From: Pieris napi
Taxonomy: Eukaryota; Arthropoda; Insecta; Lepidoptera; Pieridae
Direction of reading: 5' to 3'
NCBI RefSeq assembly: GCF_905475465.1
Contig: NC_062250.1
Coordinates: 8,082,501-8,146,500, forward strand
Length of the DNA stretch: 64,000 nt
This document shows, one piece after another, positions 43,461 to 54,689 of this stretch. Position 1 is the stretch's first letter; each line of letters starts with the position of its first letter. A program made the position numbers and the translations under genes. Under the pieces are notes generated by a model, which was given only the letters and a program-made list of their open reading frames with translations, was not told where the DNA came from and did no database searches.

Positions 43461-43800
43461 AATTAGGCTAATTTTACTATTAAATATTTATATACCTAAT
43501 TGTACGCATGTTTAAAAACTTAAAACTTCTATCCCCTTAATTTATAAAAGCTTTGTCACATGTCTTGGTAGCCTGTACACTTCTTATTTATTTATTTATT
43601 TATTTAATTATAAGTAATCTTACAGCTAACATACAAAATATTACAAAACAAACACTTATACAGTACAAAAAGCCAAAACAGATTACATAGATATACAATA
43701 TTATATAAGAAAAATGTAACAAATAAGCGCATCAATAGAAAAAATATATGCAGAGAACTGAAATTTAATATTTAAAACAAAAAACAATACCAAATACAAC

Positions 43801-46683
43801 CTAAACAAAATTCGAGTCTTCCCGCCCCTTCAAATATTTTCTCACATGTTCCTTGGTGAGGTGGAAAATATCAAATTCCTCATAATTAGTGTTATAGTTA
43901 GATAAAACCCGAAACATTGGTGAATTATGCAGGTAATTCGAGTTCGTACGAGGCACATGGAACAATTTTGAGTGTCTTGTCGCATATTTAGAAGGAATTT
44001 TAAAATAAATTAACGACAGCAAATAGGGGCTATCGATCCGCCCATTAAGGATACCATGTAAAAAAAGTAGGTCTTGCTGACTTCGCCGACTTTCTAATGA
44101 GTCTAAATTAAAATAATTGCAAGAATGCGCATAACTATCGAAGCATTGGTATTTTTTAAAACTAAGGAATTTTACAAACTTTTTTTGTATATTTTCTATT
44201 GCTTTTTTATACTTAGTATAATATGGAGACCACATAACACTCGCATACTCCAGCACGCTTCTAACATAAGCAAAATATAAGCTTTTAATGCAATGTATGT
44301 TATTAAATGTCTTGCATGACCGCTTGACAAATCCTAGTTGCATATACGCTTTGCCTGTTATGTCATCGATATGTTGTGATAGGCCCATTTTTTCATCTAA
44401 TAGTATTCCTAGGTCTTTTACTAATTTTACTTGTTTTATTGGGGTGTTATCGATTTTGTAAGTGTATTGAATTTTTTTGTTTTTACGCGAAAAAGTTATC
44501 TTATTACATTTGTTTATATTTATTGAAAGTTTATTTTGTTTATAGTATATTTCTAACCTATTAAGATCTTGTTGAATTTGATTACAGTTATCTATTGATT
44601 TTATTCTTAAGAAAATTTTTTGGTCATCCGCGAACATAAGATGTTTAGAAAAGTGAAAACAATATTTTATATCGTACAAATAAGCATTAAATAATAATGG
44701 GCCAAGTATTGAACCTTGGGGTACTCCTGATGTAATGTTAGTGAACATGCTTTTGTACCCGCATATTACTGTTGCTTGCCGTCTGTTAGTTATGTATGAC
44801 TTTATCCATCTGTAAAGGTCACCACGTATTCCAAGGGAGAAAAGCTTATGTAACAGGATAATATGATCAACGCGATCAAAAGCTTTTTCTATATCCGTGT
44901 AGATAGCGTCAATTTGGTCACCCTCATCCATACCTCTCAGTATATAGTCAGTAAAAATAGTCAAATTAGAAACTGTTGAGCGATTTTTAGTAAAGCCGTG
45001 TTGTTGCTCCGGTAGTTGTTTAGTGATTAATGGACTTATAACATTATGTACTAGTTTTTCGAACAGTTTGCTAAAAGAATTAAGGATTGAGATAGGTCGA
45101 TAATGGTCAATTCTGTTTTTGGAGCCTTTTTTATGAATAGGAACTACATGTGCTTCTTTCCATTTTAAAGGGAATGCACAGAATGTGTTAAGGGACAGAT
45201 TATATATATGTGATAGTGGTGCTGCAAGTTCCTTACTACATCTTTGTAGGAAAACTGCTGGTATTCCGTCACTACCTGGACCCTTGTTTATATTTAAATT
45301 TTTTATAGCTTTAAAGACGTCGTGTTCCGTTATGTGAATGTTATTATATATGATATCTGACTCAGGTAGTTCAGGTAGGTCATAAGTATCGTCAGGAGAG
45401 TGGAAGACGCTGTTGAAGAATTTATTAAAACCCTCACAAATTTCAGGCTCCGATTTATATGACTCATCTCCAAGAACTAGCATACTAGGGTACCCAGATT
45501 TACATTGCCTCTTGTTTCTTAAGTATGACCACAACGCCTTAGGATTCTTAGCCATGTTATCTTGTACATGCTGTTCATAAGATAGCATGCACTTTTTGGA
45601 TATACGCTTTTGCCTACTACGTAACAACGAGAACTCGTCATAGTCTCGCGGGTTCTTGTACATTTTCCAACGCCTATGAGCTTTTAGTTTTTCTTTTATG
45701 ACGTGTATCAGAGACTTAGTGTACCACACGGGGTACTTATTATTGCATTTATTACGGCTTATTGGGACATTGTTTATAATAGTTCTATTCACAATATCAT
45801 AAAATTTTGTTGTAACTTCATCTATAGTGTCTCCATTAAGATGCTGTGTCCAGTTGACCTCGCTTAGTTCCTGATTAATAGCTTCGTAATTACCGCGATA
45901 GAAATTATACTTTTGACCAACTTTTGGAGACATTTTGCGCAGAAGTAAGTCAGTTGCATCAATACTTAAACAGGGGTGGTGCATATCGGGCTTAACCAAT
46001 GCTATGTCAGCTCTGGTATTATCTAGAGAGACATTACTTAATATTAAATCCAACACATTGTTACAAATATTGGGAATAAAATTATGTTGTGTTAGGCCAG
46101 AAGAATTTAACTTTTTTATGAAATCTTCGGAGATTTCTTGTAACTGGGTCGTACCCTGCTTTAAAATAATAGGTCCCGTGGGAGACCAGTTAATGATAGG
46201 AAGATTAAAGTCACCAACAATTATGAAGTAATCATTTGGGTTTGATTCAATTATATGACTGAATGAGGAAATAAACGTCATAAGTCGTTGCGGCTGCTTA
46301 GAATCGGGAGGTATATAGACCAATCCAATATGAAGATTACGCCGACCATTAGCTCCAAGTGAATTTTCTGGTATAGTAAGCCACAAAGTTTCGACGTTAG
46401 TGCAGTTCCATTCAGGTCTTTCATAAGCCTGCAATTTAGGAGATATAAAAATTAACAAACCTCCCCCATATTTTTTATGTGATGTTTCTTTAGTTCTATC
46501 ACGCCGAAACATAGTATAATTACCCCCGCAAAGTTCGCTGTCGTAAAACTTATCGCTTAACCAAGATTCAGTTATTAAAACAATATCAAAAGTAGATAAG
46601 AGTAGATTGCGATAAAATTCAGTCGTTTTCGTCCGTAAGCCTCGCACGTTTTGATAGAATATGGTTAGGGTTTTATCCAACAT
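43801..46683 (-). CDS. LINE ORF2: endonuclease and reverse transcriptase (element 3)
   Basis: A 960-residue protein starting MLDKTLTIFYQNVRGLRTK. The endonuclease shows FYQNVRG, LITESW, IVGDFNLP and NVLDLILSNV. The RT shows KGPGSDGIPA, HYRPISILNSFSKLFE, YTDIEKAFDRVDH, SGVPQGSILGPLLFNAYL and LMFADDQKIF, again FADD instead of YADD. The thumb-like tail has LEYASVMWSPYYTKYKKAIE. It is collinear with ORF2 of element 1 over its whole length, with many scattered substitutions, so the copies are old enough to have diverged but both remain intact. The terminal extension GREDSNFV differs from element 1 (NLVSFIR). Confidence 0.95.
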   Translation of the reverse strand: MLDKTLTIFYQNVRGLRTKTTEFYRNLLLSTFDIVLITESWLSDKFYDSELCGGNYTMFRRDRTKETSHKKYGGGLLIFISPKLQAYERPEWNCTNVETLWLTIPENSLGANGRRNLHIGLVYIPPDSKQPQRLMTFISSFSHIIESNPNDYFIIVGDFNLPIINWSPTGPIILKQGTTQLQEISEDFIKKLNSSGLTQHNFIPNICNNVLDLILSNVSLDNTRADIALVKPDMHHPCLSIDATDLLLRKMSPKVGQKYNFYRGNYEAINQELSEVNWTQHLNGDTIDEVTTKFYDIVNRTIINNVPISRNKCNNKYPVWYTKSLIHVIKEKLKAHRRWKMYKNPRDYDEFSLLRSRQKRISKKCMLSYEQHVQDNMAKNPKALWSYLRNKRQCKSGYPSMLVLGDESYKSEPEICEGFNKFFNSVFHSPDDTYDLPELPESDIIYNNIHITEHDVFKAIKNLNINKGPGSDGIPAVFLQRCSKELAAPLSHIYNLSLNTFCAFPLKWKEAHVVPIHKKGSKNRIDHYRPISILNSFSKLFEKLVHNVISPLITKQLPEQQHGFTKNRSTVSNLTIFTDYILRGMDEGDQIDAIYTDIEKAFDRVDHIILLHKLFSLGIRGDLYRWIKSYITNRRQATVICGYKSMFTNITSGVPQGSILGPLLFNAYLYDIKYCFHFSKHLMFADDQKIFLRIKSIDNCNQIQQDLNRLEIYYKQNKLSININKCNKITFSRKNKKIQYTYKIDNTPIKQVKLVKDLGILLDEKMGLSQHIDDITGKAYMQLGFVKRSCKTFNNIHCIKSLYFAYVRSVLEYASVMWSPYYTKYKKAIENIQKKFVKFLSFKKYQCFDSYAHSCNYFNLDSLESRRSQQDLLFLHGILNGRIDSPYLLSLIYFKIPSKYATRHSKLFHVPRTNSNYLHNSPMFRVLSNYNTNYEEFDIFHLTKEHVRKYLKGREDSNFV

Positions 46684-46876
46684 TTAAAGAAAAATCTAAA
46701 CGTACCAACGTTTATGCAAACATTTTTATTTAGGTAGGAAGATCTCGAATTCTGCGTTACTATTAATGTGAAATTGTAAATCAAGAAACAAAGCGCTGCT
46801 AAAACCACTGAAAAATACACGAACGATGCCGTAAAATAATTAGTTAAATAATAAAAATACAAATGCAAAGTTGAAT

Positions 46877-47848
46877 CTAAGAAATTTTTGATAAATCCCG
46901 CTCCGAATTTATTGTAATGGCTGGGGACTCTTCGTTTCTGCGTAAAAAAATGCAACAGTTTCTGACCCAAACGAATTTGTAACCTTTGTTCGTAGCCATT
47001 GTTTTAACCTCTTTTAGCAGATATTTGTTTTCAGGGGTCAGGTGCTCGTTTACAAAGAATTTCTTAGAATTACCAGCCAAACCAATATCAGACGTTTGAA
47101 TTCCTCGCCTTTTTCGTAAACCGGACAAAATTTTATCTTTAATGTCGCGAGATCTGAGACGAACAACAATTGTTTTTGGCTTTCCTGGCGTTGATTGCTT
47201 CGGCTGTACGCGATTGGCGAATTCAATATCGCCCGGTTGCAATTCCACGTCAGCATGTTTTGCAATTTTTTGTATTAGTGAGCGTGTCGACTCGTTGCTA
47301 GTTTGAGGTAAACCTACAACCTCAATATTATTCATTCGGTTCCACTGCTGCTGCTTAGAAATTTGCGATTTTAGTTCACTTACAATGGCATTGCTATTCG
47401 AGAGATCATTCCTTAGTATATTTAATTCCTCCCTTAGAGATTTTGTTTCTTCAACGAATGGAATCATGAAGGACTTAATTTCTTCTCTCAATTCCATAAT
47501 AAGAGAAGCTTTTAGAGTTTCGATCAGCTTATTCTGTATGTGACCCAGTTTAGCGTCGATTGCCTGGTTAATTCCCTCTGCAATTACCTTCTGCAAGTCA
47601 TCCCTAGACAAGTGCTTGTCGCTTTGTCCTGGATCCTTTTTATGACGCCTCGTGGAGGCTTGTGGATTTTCAGGCGATGCATCAGGGCAGCGCCGTCCTC
47701 TACGCATGCAAGGAGGACATATCCAAGTGTCACTTGATTGTTCCACTGTAAGTCCTGTACAGTTACTGTGACAACCTCTAAAGCACTGTATACATTGAAT
47801 CTGCGTGCTTATGTCTAGGTCCTTGGAGCATGCAATGCATTTGAGCAT
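46877..47848 (-). CDS. LINE ORF1: PHD-finger, coiled-coil, FP-like C-terminal protein (element 3)
   Basis: A 323-residue protein starting MLKCIACSKDLDISTQIQC. The PHD-type finger uses C4, C7, C19, C22, H27, C30, C44 and C47, the same spacing as element 1. A basic, serine-rich linker (RRGRRCPDASPENPQASTRR) is followed by a heptad-like helix at about 110-170, then WNRMNNIEVVGLPQTSNEST and the FP-like tail VNEHLTPENK, YKFVWVRNCCIFLRRNEESP. It probably binds the element RNA. The spacer to ORF2 is 193 bases, shorter than in element 1. Confidence 0.93.
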   Translation of the reverse strand: MLKCIACSKDLDISTQIQCIQCFRGCHSNCTGLTVEQSSDTWICPPCMRRGRRCPDASPENPQASTRRHKKDPGQSDKHLSRDDLQKVIAEGINQAIDAKLGHIQNKLIETLKASLIMELREEIKSFMIPFVEETKSLREELNILRNDLSNSNAIVSELKSQISKQQQWNRMNNIEVVGLPQTSNESTRSLIQKIAKHADVELQPGDIEFANRVQPKQSTPGKPKTIVVRLRSRDIKDKILSGLRKRRGIQTSDIGLAGNSKKFFVNEHLTPENKYLLKEVKTMATNKGYKFVWVRNCCIFLRRNEESPAITINSERDLSKIS

Positions 47849-48360
47849 TTTATCTATTCCTCAAATTTTCCCTTCCTTATTATATAGAAGAAAAAGGAAA
47901 ATATAAAAATATAAAACAAAAATAAAACCTATATGTGTCGACACTCAGGATCGAACTGGCTTCAGTTAGATTTTACGTTAAGAACTTTTGTACGGAGCCA
48001 CAACGTTCGTGACAAATGATCTGAATAAATCGTATAGTATGATAAATTTTAGTTGCGTGAATATCAATGACCTGTTTAAATAATATTTAATATTTGTATT
48101 TCTAATCTCGCACTCACTTTGCCACTATTGACCTTGCACTAAATCACTTCATGTATCCACAATATCACTTATTGTAGGTAAATGATCTCACTGCATTCTT
48201 GGTGGTATCATGCGTCGCGTATTGTTGACGTGGTCCTAGAAGATCTTATACGCACTTTTTCTGCTTCTTCTGGGGCTGACAATATTTGACAAGGTAGTTC
48301 TTCAATAACACAGTTCGATTTTCACAGTTAATTTGGGATTTACCGCTTATATTTATTTTA

Positions 48361-49035
48361 AACATTAAATTTATGGATACGATTCGTCAACGTGTACGCT
48401 ACCCTCAACGCTTAACTTTTAACGATTTTCTTATTCATAAGGTAATATCGTTATAATAATAATAGTAAAAACGTCATCATTACTATAGTTATAGCAAAGG
48501 TTATAACGACATTGTCTGAATAAGTAATATCCGTATAATCAAAAGCTTCTTCTTAGGTGTAACTTTAATACTATACTATACTTAATAAACGAGAAAAAAA
48601 AAATATTCTTTTAAAACTTAATATTTCTATTTTAAAATATTCTTTTAGTTGAAGAGTAATAAAGTAGATTGTAGACTGCTTACTTTGTTATCTCGCAGAC
48701 AGTTTTTCTTGGGAAAAACCTCGGTAAGCATTATATTATATTAAAAGATTTTTTGTATTAAGACCTGATGAAATTTTCATTTTCTTCAATCACCAAGTAA
48801 ACAGCAAAAGAGCTAATCTAATGACCAACGTTCGAATTTGATTAAATTTATTGTTTTGAGTTGAGAGAGAGAAAACAATTTAATTATAGAAGTTTGGCAA
48901 ATATCTGTAATCGATTTCAAACTAAGTTAAGTTTCTAATAGAAACTTTCTATGCTATTGAATAGATTTTTTAAGTCTCGACTCTAAAACATACCTTATGT
49001 GTTAAACTCAAACTTAAAATAACTTTACTCATATA
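48361..49035. other. Intergenic, nothing recognised
   Basis: AT-rich, no supportable features. Confidence 0.4.
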
Positions 49036-49200
49036 AGTAAACAAGTACACTTATGAACGTCATACAAGAAGTTAAATTAATTCTAAATTTACATTTACTA
49101 TTTAGCTCGCAAGTCAAGAGAGAAGAGCGGGCAATACGAACTGGCAAGAAACTTTACGCCAATCTTTTTAATCGCTATTTTTGAGTCATACAAATGGTTT
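49036..49200 (-). repeat. Fragment of repeat family D
   Basis: ACACTTATGAACGTCATACA, ATTCTAAATTTACATTTACT and GAACTGGCAAGAAACT with a CAATCTTTTTAATCGC block follow the family D order (compare 53625-53720). Degraded. Confidence 0.5.
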
Positions 49201-49714
49201 GAACTGGAGCAAATCAATCCCAAGGATTAGGATCATTTAAATATTCGTCAAATTTATAAAAAGCTTTAGTGATTAATTTACTTTAAACGAGAGCTTTGAA
49301 TTTATTTAGTGATAATTCTATAATTTTGCTCGGGAGGTTGTTGTAAAATCGAATACAATTTCTATATAAGGAATACAATTTCCATAATTATCTAATTTTT
49401 GTTGAAATAATTAAAAGTACATTTTTGTATCGGATGTTTTAATAAAATCCGTCATCGTAATTAATATTAAGTCCTGTATATTTTTCAATTACTAGCGTGT
49501 CTCAGACGCTGCAGGCAGCCGACGATAATTGCGATGCTGTTGACTTCATTATGCACAGCCAGATTCATTAAGGCTACATATTTATAGCTGACATCCTTAT
49601 AATGTTATTGCACCCGGCAGGCTTTTCAGGTCTTAAGATGCTTAAGGGCTAGCGTACTACTTGTACTTATGCGACTTATATAATGTGTTTTTTTGTTTTA
49701 TAGAACAGTGCAAA
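49201..49714. other. Intergenic, nothing recognised
   Basis: AT-rich, no supportable features; a short GC-richer piece at 49495-49530 (GTGTCTCAGACGCTGCAGGC) is unexplained. Confidence 0.4.
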
Positions 49715-49960
49715 TTGGTTATTGGAGGCTTGATCCAGTCCGTCCACACTTACAGTGCCAAAAGGCGCGCAACTAAAGCGTTTAAAAAATTAGTACGTTA
49801 TTTTTTTTAAGGTTCCTAAGTTAAATTGGTTCGGAAATACCTCGTCAGGCAGCAGGTTCCACATGGTGGTGGTGCTCGGCAAGAGGCACCTTAAAATCGC
49901 TCGCACTACGGACATCAAGGATATTGGTGGAATTTTATAGTCTGCCTCGATGTCCGATAA
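49715..49960 (+). repeat. Dispersed repeat family A, long diverged copy
   Basis: It has the family A middle and 3' part: GTCCACACTTACAGTGCC, AAATTGGTTCGGAAATACCT, CAGGTTCCACATGGTGGTGG and GTCTGCCTCGATGTCCGATA. Similarity may continue to about 50120, so family A units are longer than most copies here show. Confidence 0.6.
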
Positions 49961-50880
49961 AACTCTGCTATTAATACGAACAGATTTGAATTGTATTACG
50001 TAGATTAAACAAAGCTGTGTCTAGAGACGTCGATCAAGTTATTTTAAAACTTTATATCTAGTACTTAAAGCTCTGTTTATTAAAGTATAACCCCATAGAC
50101 CGAGCTGAGATGTCAACACCATTCCAGCTAACAGAGAGAGTCCATTATAACAGTATAGGACAGTAGCGGCTACAACGCGATTAGAGTTAAGGTGAATTAA
50201 TTTAAATCTTTGCTACATGTAGCAGCTTAATCTTATAACAGGAAAACTATATTATGAAAAAGTGGGCTTAATTTCAAGAAGTAGGTACACTTATATAATG
50301 TAAACGATAAGAATAAAAAAATAATGAACGCACGCCACAAAATATAAAAAATAGGGTTCTAAATAACCGGGTAAGAAAATAAAAAGTTTTCGTTAAGTGA
50401 GAACCTCCTTTGTGTATTACAAATATTAATTTGTCTATTCCTGAAAGTGACATATTGCTAGATGTTTCATTACATTAACGTCACGTTTAGCAATTCAATA
50501 TTGTTATCAAAACTTAAGATCAAGGAGCCATATTAAATGTAATTAATATTCAAATAGGTACATGTAATGCTAATATGAATTGAATATTGTGAAATGCTTT
50601 TGATTAACAAAGGCACTGAAACCTTACATTATTCGATTTCACAAAGCTTTGACATTTTTGTCTACGATTATTTATTTTGAGTGTTCCTGTCCTTAGGGGC
50701 ATATACTGTTGTAATATGATATTTTTATACGTAAGTTTGTATAAACATATCGAATATCTTTGTCAACTACTGCTATAGACAATAGTGTTGTAGATGCGTG
50801 ATATTAAATATTCATTATTGTCTTCTTGCTGAAAAGGCGATATTGATAGAATTTCTTGGGATAAAAATTACAAAACATTA
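49961..50880. other. Intergenic, no gene recognised
   Basis: The first 150 bases may extend the family A repeat. The rest is AT-rich without supportable features. Confidence 0.4.
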
Positions 50881-50884
50881 TTTA

Positions 50885-50913
50885 CTAGCTGGTGCCCGCG
50901 ACTTCGTCTGCGC
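50885..50913 (-). mobile_element. Helitron 3' terminus, minus strand
   Basis: The complement reads CGCAGACGAAGTCGCGGGC followed by ACCAGCTAG: a GC hairpin with GAA loop about 10 bases before CTAG, flanked by T. This is the usual 3' end of non-autonomous Helitrons in Lepidoptera. The element would extend towards higher coordinates, but its 5' TC end was not found. Confidence 0.6.
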
Positions 50914-51639
50914 AGGATTAAAATAATATTTGTCCAAATGATGTAGCATGAAAGACATATATCTACTTAAAACTTTTTTTTAGACTATGGCTGGGCTAGC
51001 TTCGGCGCCATTAATAATTTATGCTTATCATATTGAGTTTTTATTATCAAATTGATTCAATCCTAATTTACGAGATAATATGACGTTTTAGAAAATGTAC
51101 ATAAATATTAAACATTGCTTAATATATTGCCTTATAACAATATTTTGGAAAATCAGTTCGTAACAATAACAGTACAAACAACCCTTATCGGTTGTCAGTT
51201 ACATATAAACATTTTTTAATTTAAAAACACGCGTAGGTACGGTATAAATTTTAGTATAAGAATGTAAATAAAATCATACATCTGCATTGTATAATAAAGT
51301 ATATAATTTATCTTATGCCAAATAACATACGAACTGATAAGCCCTTAAAACTAAGCAAAAATAAGACTTTATTACAATAATTTATGATTACCCAAGCTTA
51401 GTCTCAAGATAAGCGTTCAAGTCGAAGGATTACGACTTGACCTAGTTTTCACCAAAAAGCCGACTAAACACTTTTAAGATTTAAGGGTTTGCTTAAGATG
51501 CACAAAAGATTGGGTAAATTACGATGTTTTGTTAAAATACTATCAAAATTTGGAAGATTTAGTGCGAAATACTCAATAAATAGTTATCAAGTTACATTCT
51601 CCATATTATTATAAATAGAGGGGATGGGAACGGTTTCTC
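50914..51639. other. Probably body of a degraded Helitron, then intergenic
   Basis: GGCTGGGCTAGCTTCGGCGC at 50989 is a GC-rich piece within AT-rich sequence. No gene or clear boundary. Confidence 0.35.
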
Positions 51640-51815
51640 CAAGCTAAAGAAAGGAATCTCAACCAGTTTAACCACTGACTGGCTCGAACGCGCTATTGGC
51701 TAAAGTCGTAAAGTATAAATCTTTAGCGGCGGGAATAACTTCGTTGGCGCGTTTCAGGGTATCATCGAAGTGATTCGTAGACACAGATTGTAGATGTCGC
51801 TACAAAAGCTAGCTA
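51640..51815 (+). repeat. Dispersed repeat family C, plus strand
   Basis: GGAATCTCAACCAGTTTAAC, CACTGACTGGCTCG, GGGAATAACTTCGTTGGCGC and GTTTCAGGGTATCATCGAAG, then GTAGATGTCGCTAC, match the complement of 43240-43460 in order. Confidence 0.6.
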
Positions 51816-52090
51816 GACTAGCAAAGTAAATTCAAACAAAATCTTAATGCATCGTTTTAATTAAAGTACTGTCGTCTCCATTGGTGGAATTGTTTACATT
51901 GATGAAGAGAGACTGATCTGTAGTGCGAATCTCGTAACTTAATGAGGTACTACTCAAGTTATATTGTCTTTGCGATGATTTCTACAGACAGAAAGAAATA
52001 ATCCCATAATGTGAAAATACTTTTTATGCTACTTGCAAATGTTCGTTCTCGTAACAAACTCTAACAACTTAAACTAAATAACTTAGTATA

Positions 52091-52628
52091 TCTATATATA
52101 TAAAAGAAAGTCGTGTTTGTTACAACACTTATAACTCGAGAACGGCTGGACCGATTGCAATGGTTTTTGATTTGTTGGATTTGTTTCCTTAGCAGAATAA
52201 GCAATAAAATATCGGATAAGTTATCGAATAACAATAAATAAATTAATTAATTTTACGAATGCAAAAACCATATGGTGCCATCTGTTGACAAAACTACGCA
52301 TCATTTTACGTCGAATTCGTGTCAGTTCAAGAAATTCCGATCTTGAGGTGAATGAGGAGATGCATAACCATGCTTTGATCCTGATCAAAAGATGTTGGAT
52401 ATCAGAAAGTGCTTAACATGCAGTATCGCCATATTGACGCTAGAGAGAAGATGCCTAATGTGTAAAACTGCCATTCTTCTTTCGCAATGGCAAGCAATAA
52501 AACACTTCTGTATTTGCAAAAAAGTTGTATTAATGTAATACTTAACATTAATGAAATCCTAAAATAAGTTAAAGTAACAACGATATTATAAGGTTGTAGG
52601 GCGGAACGAAGTTAGCCAGGTCAGCTAG
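52091..52628 (+). mobile_element. Non-autonomous Helitron, complete
   Basis: It starts TCTATATATATAAAAGAAAG directly after A (52090) and ends CTAG (52625-52628) directly before T (52629), the exact A|T insertion of Helitrons. AACTCGAGAACGGCTGGACC near the 5' end and GGGCGGAACGAAGTTAGCC, a hairpin with GAA loop 9 bases before CTAG, are typical lepidopteran Helitron signatures. It is 538 bp, with no coding capacity. Confidence 0.9.
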
Positions 52629-52639
52629 TAATAGATAAA

Positions 52640-52930
52640 TAACTTATACATTGAATTGGAATGAGTCCACTGGCTTTGCTACCCAAAAATGTGTCTTGAC
52701 CTCCGAAATGAGAATCTTCCAGCGATCCCTGTGCTGTACCACCTCCCACCAATCTTCAATGTGGCTTTCAGCTGCAGCAGGTCTTCCTCTACTCTGTAGG
52801 TCTGACTTACTAAATAGAAAGTTTCTTTGTTCTTCTGCTATCGCCTTGCGAAGGTTGGCGATCATCATGGCTAGTTTAATTTTGGATGCCGTGCTTCTAA
52901 CAATGACTTGATGCTTTGGCCAAACCATTG
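52640..52930 (-). pseudogene. Probable retroelement C-terminal remnant
   Basis: Minus strand frame MVWPKHQVIVRSTASKIKLA continues to SRGRPAAAESHIEDWWEVVQ and HRDRWKILISEVKTHF. The GRP...DW..V..RDRW pattern resembles the C-terminal tails of several insect non-LTR reverse transcriptase ORFs. No RT motif is left. The overlapping plus-strand frame is a shadow. Confidence 0.5.
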
Positions 52931-53104
52931 CTTATGGTTTTTCAACCAAGACGTGCGTGTTTGGCGTCTCTAGATTTCGTTTACAAATCGTAGCATAAAC
53001 TTATTGAGTTAAAAGTCATATACATACGTTTATAATTTATTTAATAAGTAATTTAGTTGTTTTATTTATTTATTTTAATAATAAGTTATTTTATTTTTTA
53101 TACA

Positions 53105-53475
53105 TTCACGCCTTTTTCTGGAAGGCGTAGGCAGTGACCGTGGATCTTCATTTACTACAGTCCGACATACATCTCTCGCTTTATCAATATTCATGACAAT
53201 GCCGATGCATGCTCTCTAGTACGTCCTGGTCCAGGTATGTACGACAAGGCCTACTTGACCACCATCCACGATTGCCTTGTAAATCCTACTCGTAAGCTGT
53301 TTCTCATTCATCCCTTCTAAATGGCCAATCTAAATTCCCATTCGTATCCTTGTCACTACGTCCTCTTTTACACAAAACTGCTCACGTATCTCATATATCC
53401 TATCACGTAATGTTTCACCACACTTACTTAACTCTCTCATTTCAACGGCATTTATTCTACTTAATTTTTTTCTCT
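53105..53475 (-). pseudogene. Non-LTR reverse transcriptase, C-terminal remnant
   Basis: The complement reads RINAVEMRELSKCGETLRDR, IYEIREQFCVKEDVVTRIRM, then after a stop IGHLEGMNEKQLTSRIYKAI and further on ARDVCRTVVNEDP. The order RINAVEMR ... R.GHLERM.E..LT..IY is a widespread C-terminal region of insect non-LTR RT proteins. At least two stops interrupt it. Confidence 0.7.
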
Positions 53476-53582
53476 GCCACACCCAACATGTGACCGTGCA
53501 CGGTAGTCAACGTCCATTAAAGTTGGGACAAGCACCTCTCTCAGCCTGTCAAGCCGCATTTGAGATCTCTTGGCTTCACATA

Positions 53583-53925
53583 AAGGAATCAAAGTCAAAG
53601 TCAAAATCGTTTATTCATATAGGTAACACAATGTACACTTGTGAAAATAATGCTTCTAATTTTACATTTACTGCCAGTTCGCAGACTCTCGTTCCAAGAC
53701 TCTCCGCCACTCTTTTTAATGGCCTAGTTTTTTGTTTTACACAATGTTTGTAAGGAGCTGCAACAGTTACCGTGTTCCACATGACTTCTTAAGTAATTCA
53801 TAGTTAATTAATAATAATAAAATAAATTAAAAACAAAGATTTGTCCTCTATCAGCAAGAGGCATGGTGAAATAGGAGCACGCACTTACATTCTCGTGGGA
53901 ACAACACGCAAATCATAGTCGAAAC
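53583..53925 (-). mobile_element. 3' end of a non-LTR element, repeat family D
   Basis: It starts at the tandem tail TCAAAGTCAAAGTCAAAATC, then TTATTCATATAGGTAACACA, TTTACATTTACTGCCAGTTC, TTGTAAGGAGCTGCAAC, TGTTCCACATGACTTCTTAA and GGCATGGTGAAATAGGAGCA. It is the inverted counterpart of 7985-8413. Confidence 0.7.
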
Positions 53926-54689
53926 AATAAGGATCATAGATAATATAATAAGTAATGGTGATTTAAAAATCCATGTGTGCACTGCAACTCAAGACAATAT
54001 TTGTTTCGCTGGTTACAACTTAAATACTGGTACTCTGGCCTTTTTTTTAAAAAGTAAAGAGAGGTTTTATGAATCAAAAGTGCTTTGTAAAAAGTTTATT
54101 TTGAATAGAGTTTGATTTGACTTTGACGTCGCGCTACGGGGGGCAACGGACTTTAGTACAAATACTATTTCAATAAATAAATAATTAATATCGGATCTCA
54201 AACGTAAACATTTGGGAGCGTGTTATTTTATATGAATATTCGCTTTGTTGATTTAGGACAACATTTATTTATTTTCGTATTAATACAGAATTTTGTTTGG
54301 AGTTCGATTGCTTGGCTGTCAATCATAAGAACTGAATTGCCCTACATGTGTTCTGCGTAACTATATATTAATTTTATTGAGGTTATAGTTTATATGTTTT
54401 GTATCTGTTTGTATGTGCTAATATCAATACACATACAAACATTTACAGAGAAAACATTATACTAGAATATACAAATATGCATGCGTTTTCGTTAGTACCT
54501 ACCTATGCCAATTTATCCAGAAATAACAATAATTTTAAACAGTTTTGTTTATGTATTCCTACAAATTAACCATAATAATCTTTAGACCAGTGCAGATAGC
54601 CTCTAAAATAAATAAAAAGTGAAAAAAATAATAGTAGGATGAAACCTATTGGAAAGGGAGGATAATATTATAAAAATTAAAGGAAAAAT
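53926..54689. other. Intergenic, small family D tail near 54120
   Basis: AGTTTGATTTGACTTTGACG at about 54108-54128 is a family D tail in the plus sense. Otherwise AT-rich without genes. Confidence 0.4.

Larger units (their letters stand above)
43583..48360 (-). mobile_element. Element 3: full-length CR1-like non-LTR retrotransposon, same family as element 1
   Basis: Minus strand order: 5' UTR (from roughly 48360), ORF1 (47848-46877), a 193 base spacer, ORF2 (46683-43801) and a 3' UTR ending in AAAT repeats at 43583-43610. Coding similarity to element 1 is high throughout both ORFs, and the 5' UTRs share short blocks (TATACGATTTATTC, GAAGTGATTTA). Both ORFs are intact. The 5' limit is a guess, and no target duplication was recognised. 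Confidence 0.87.
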
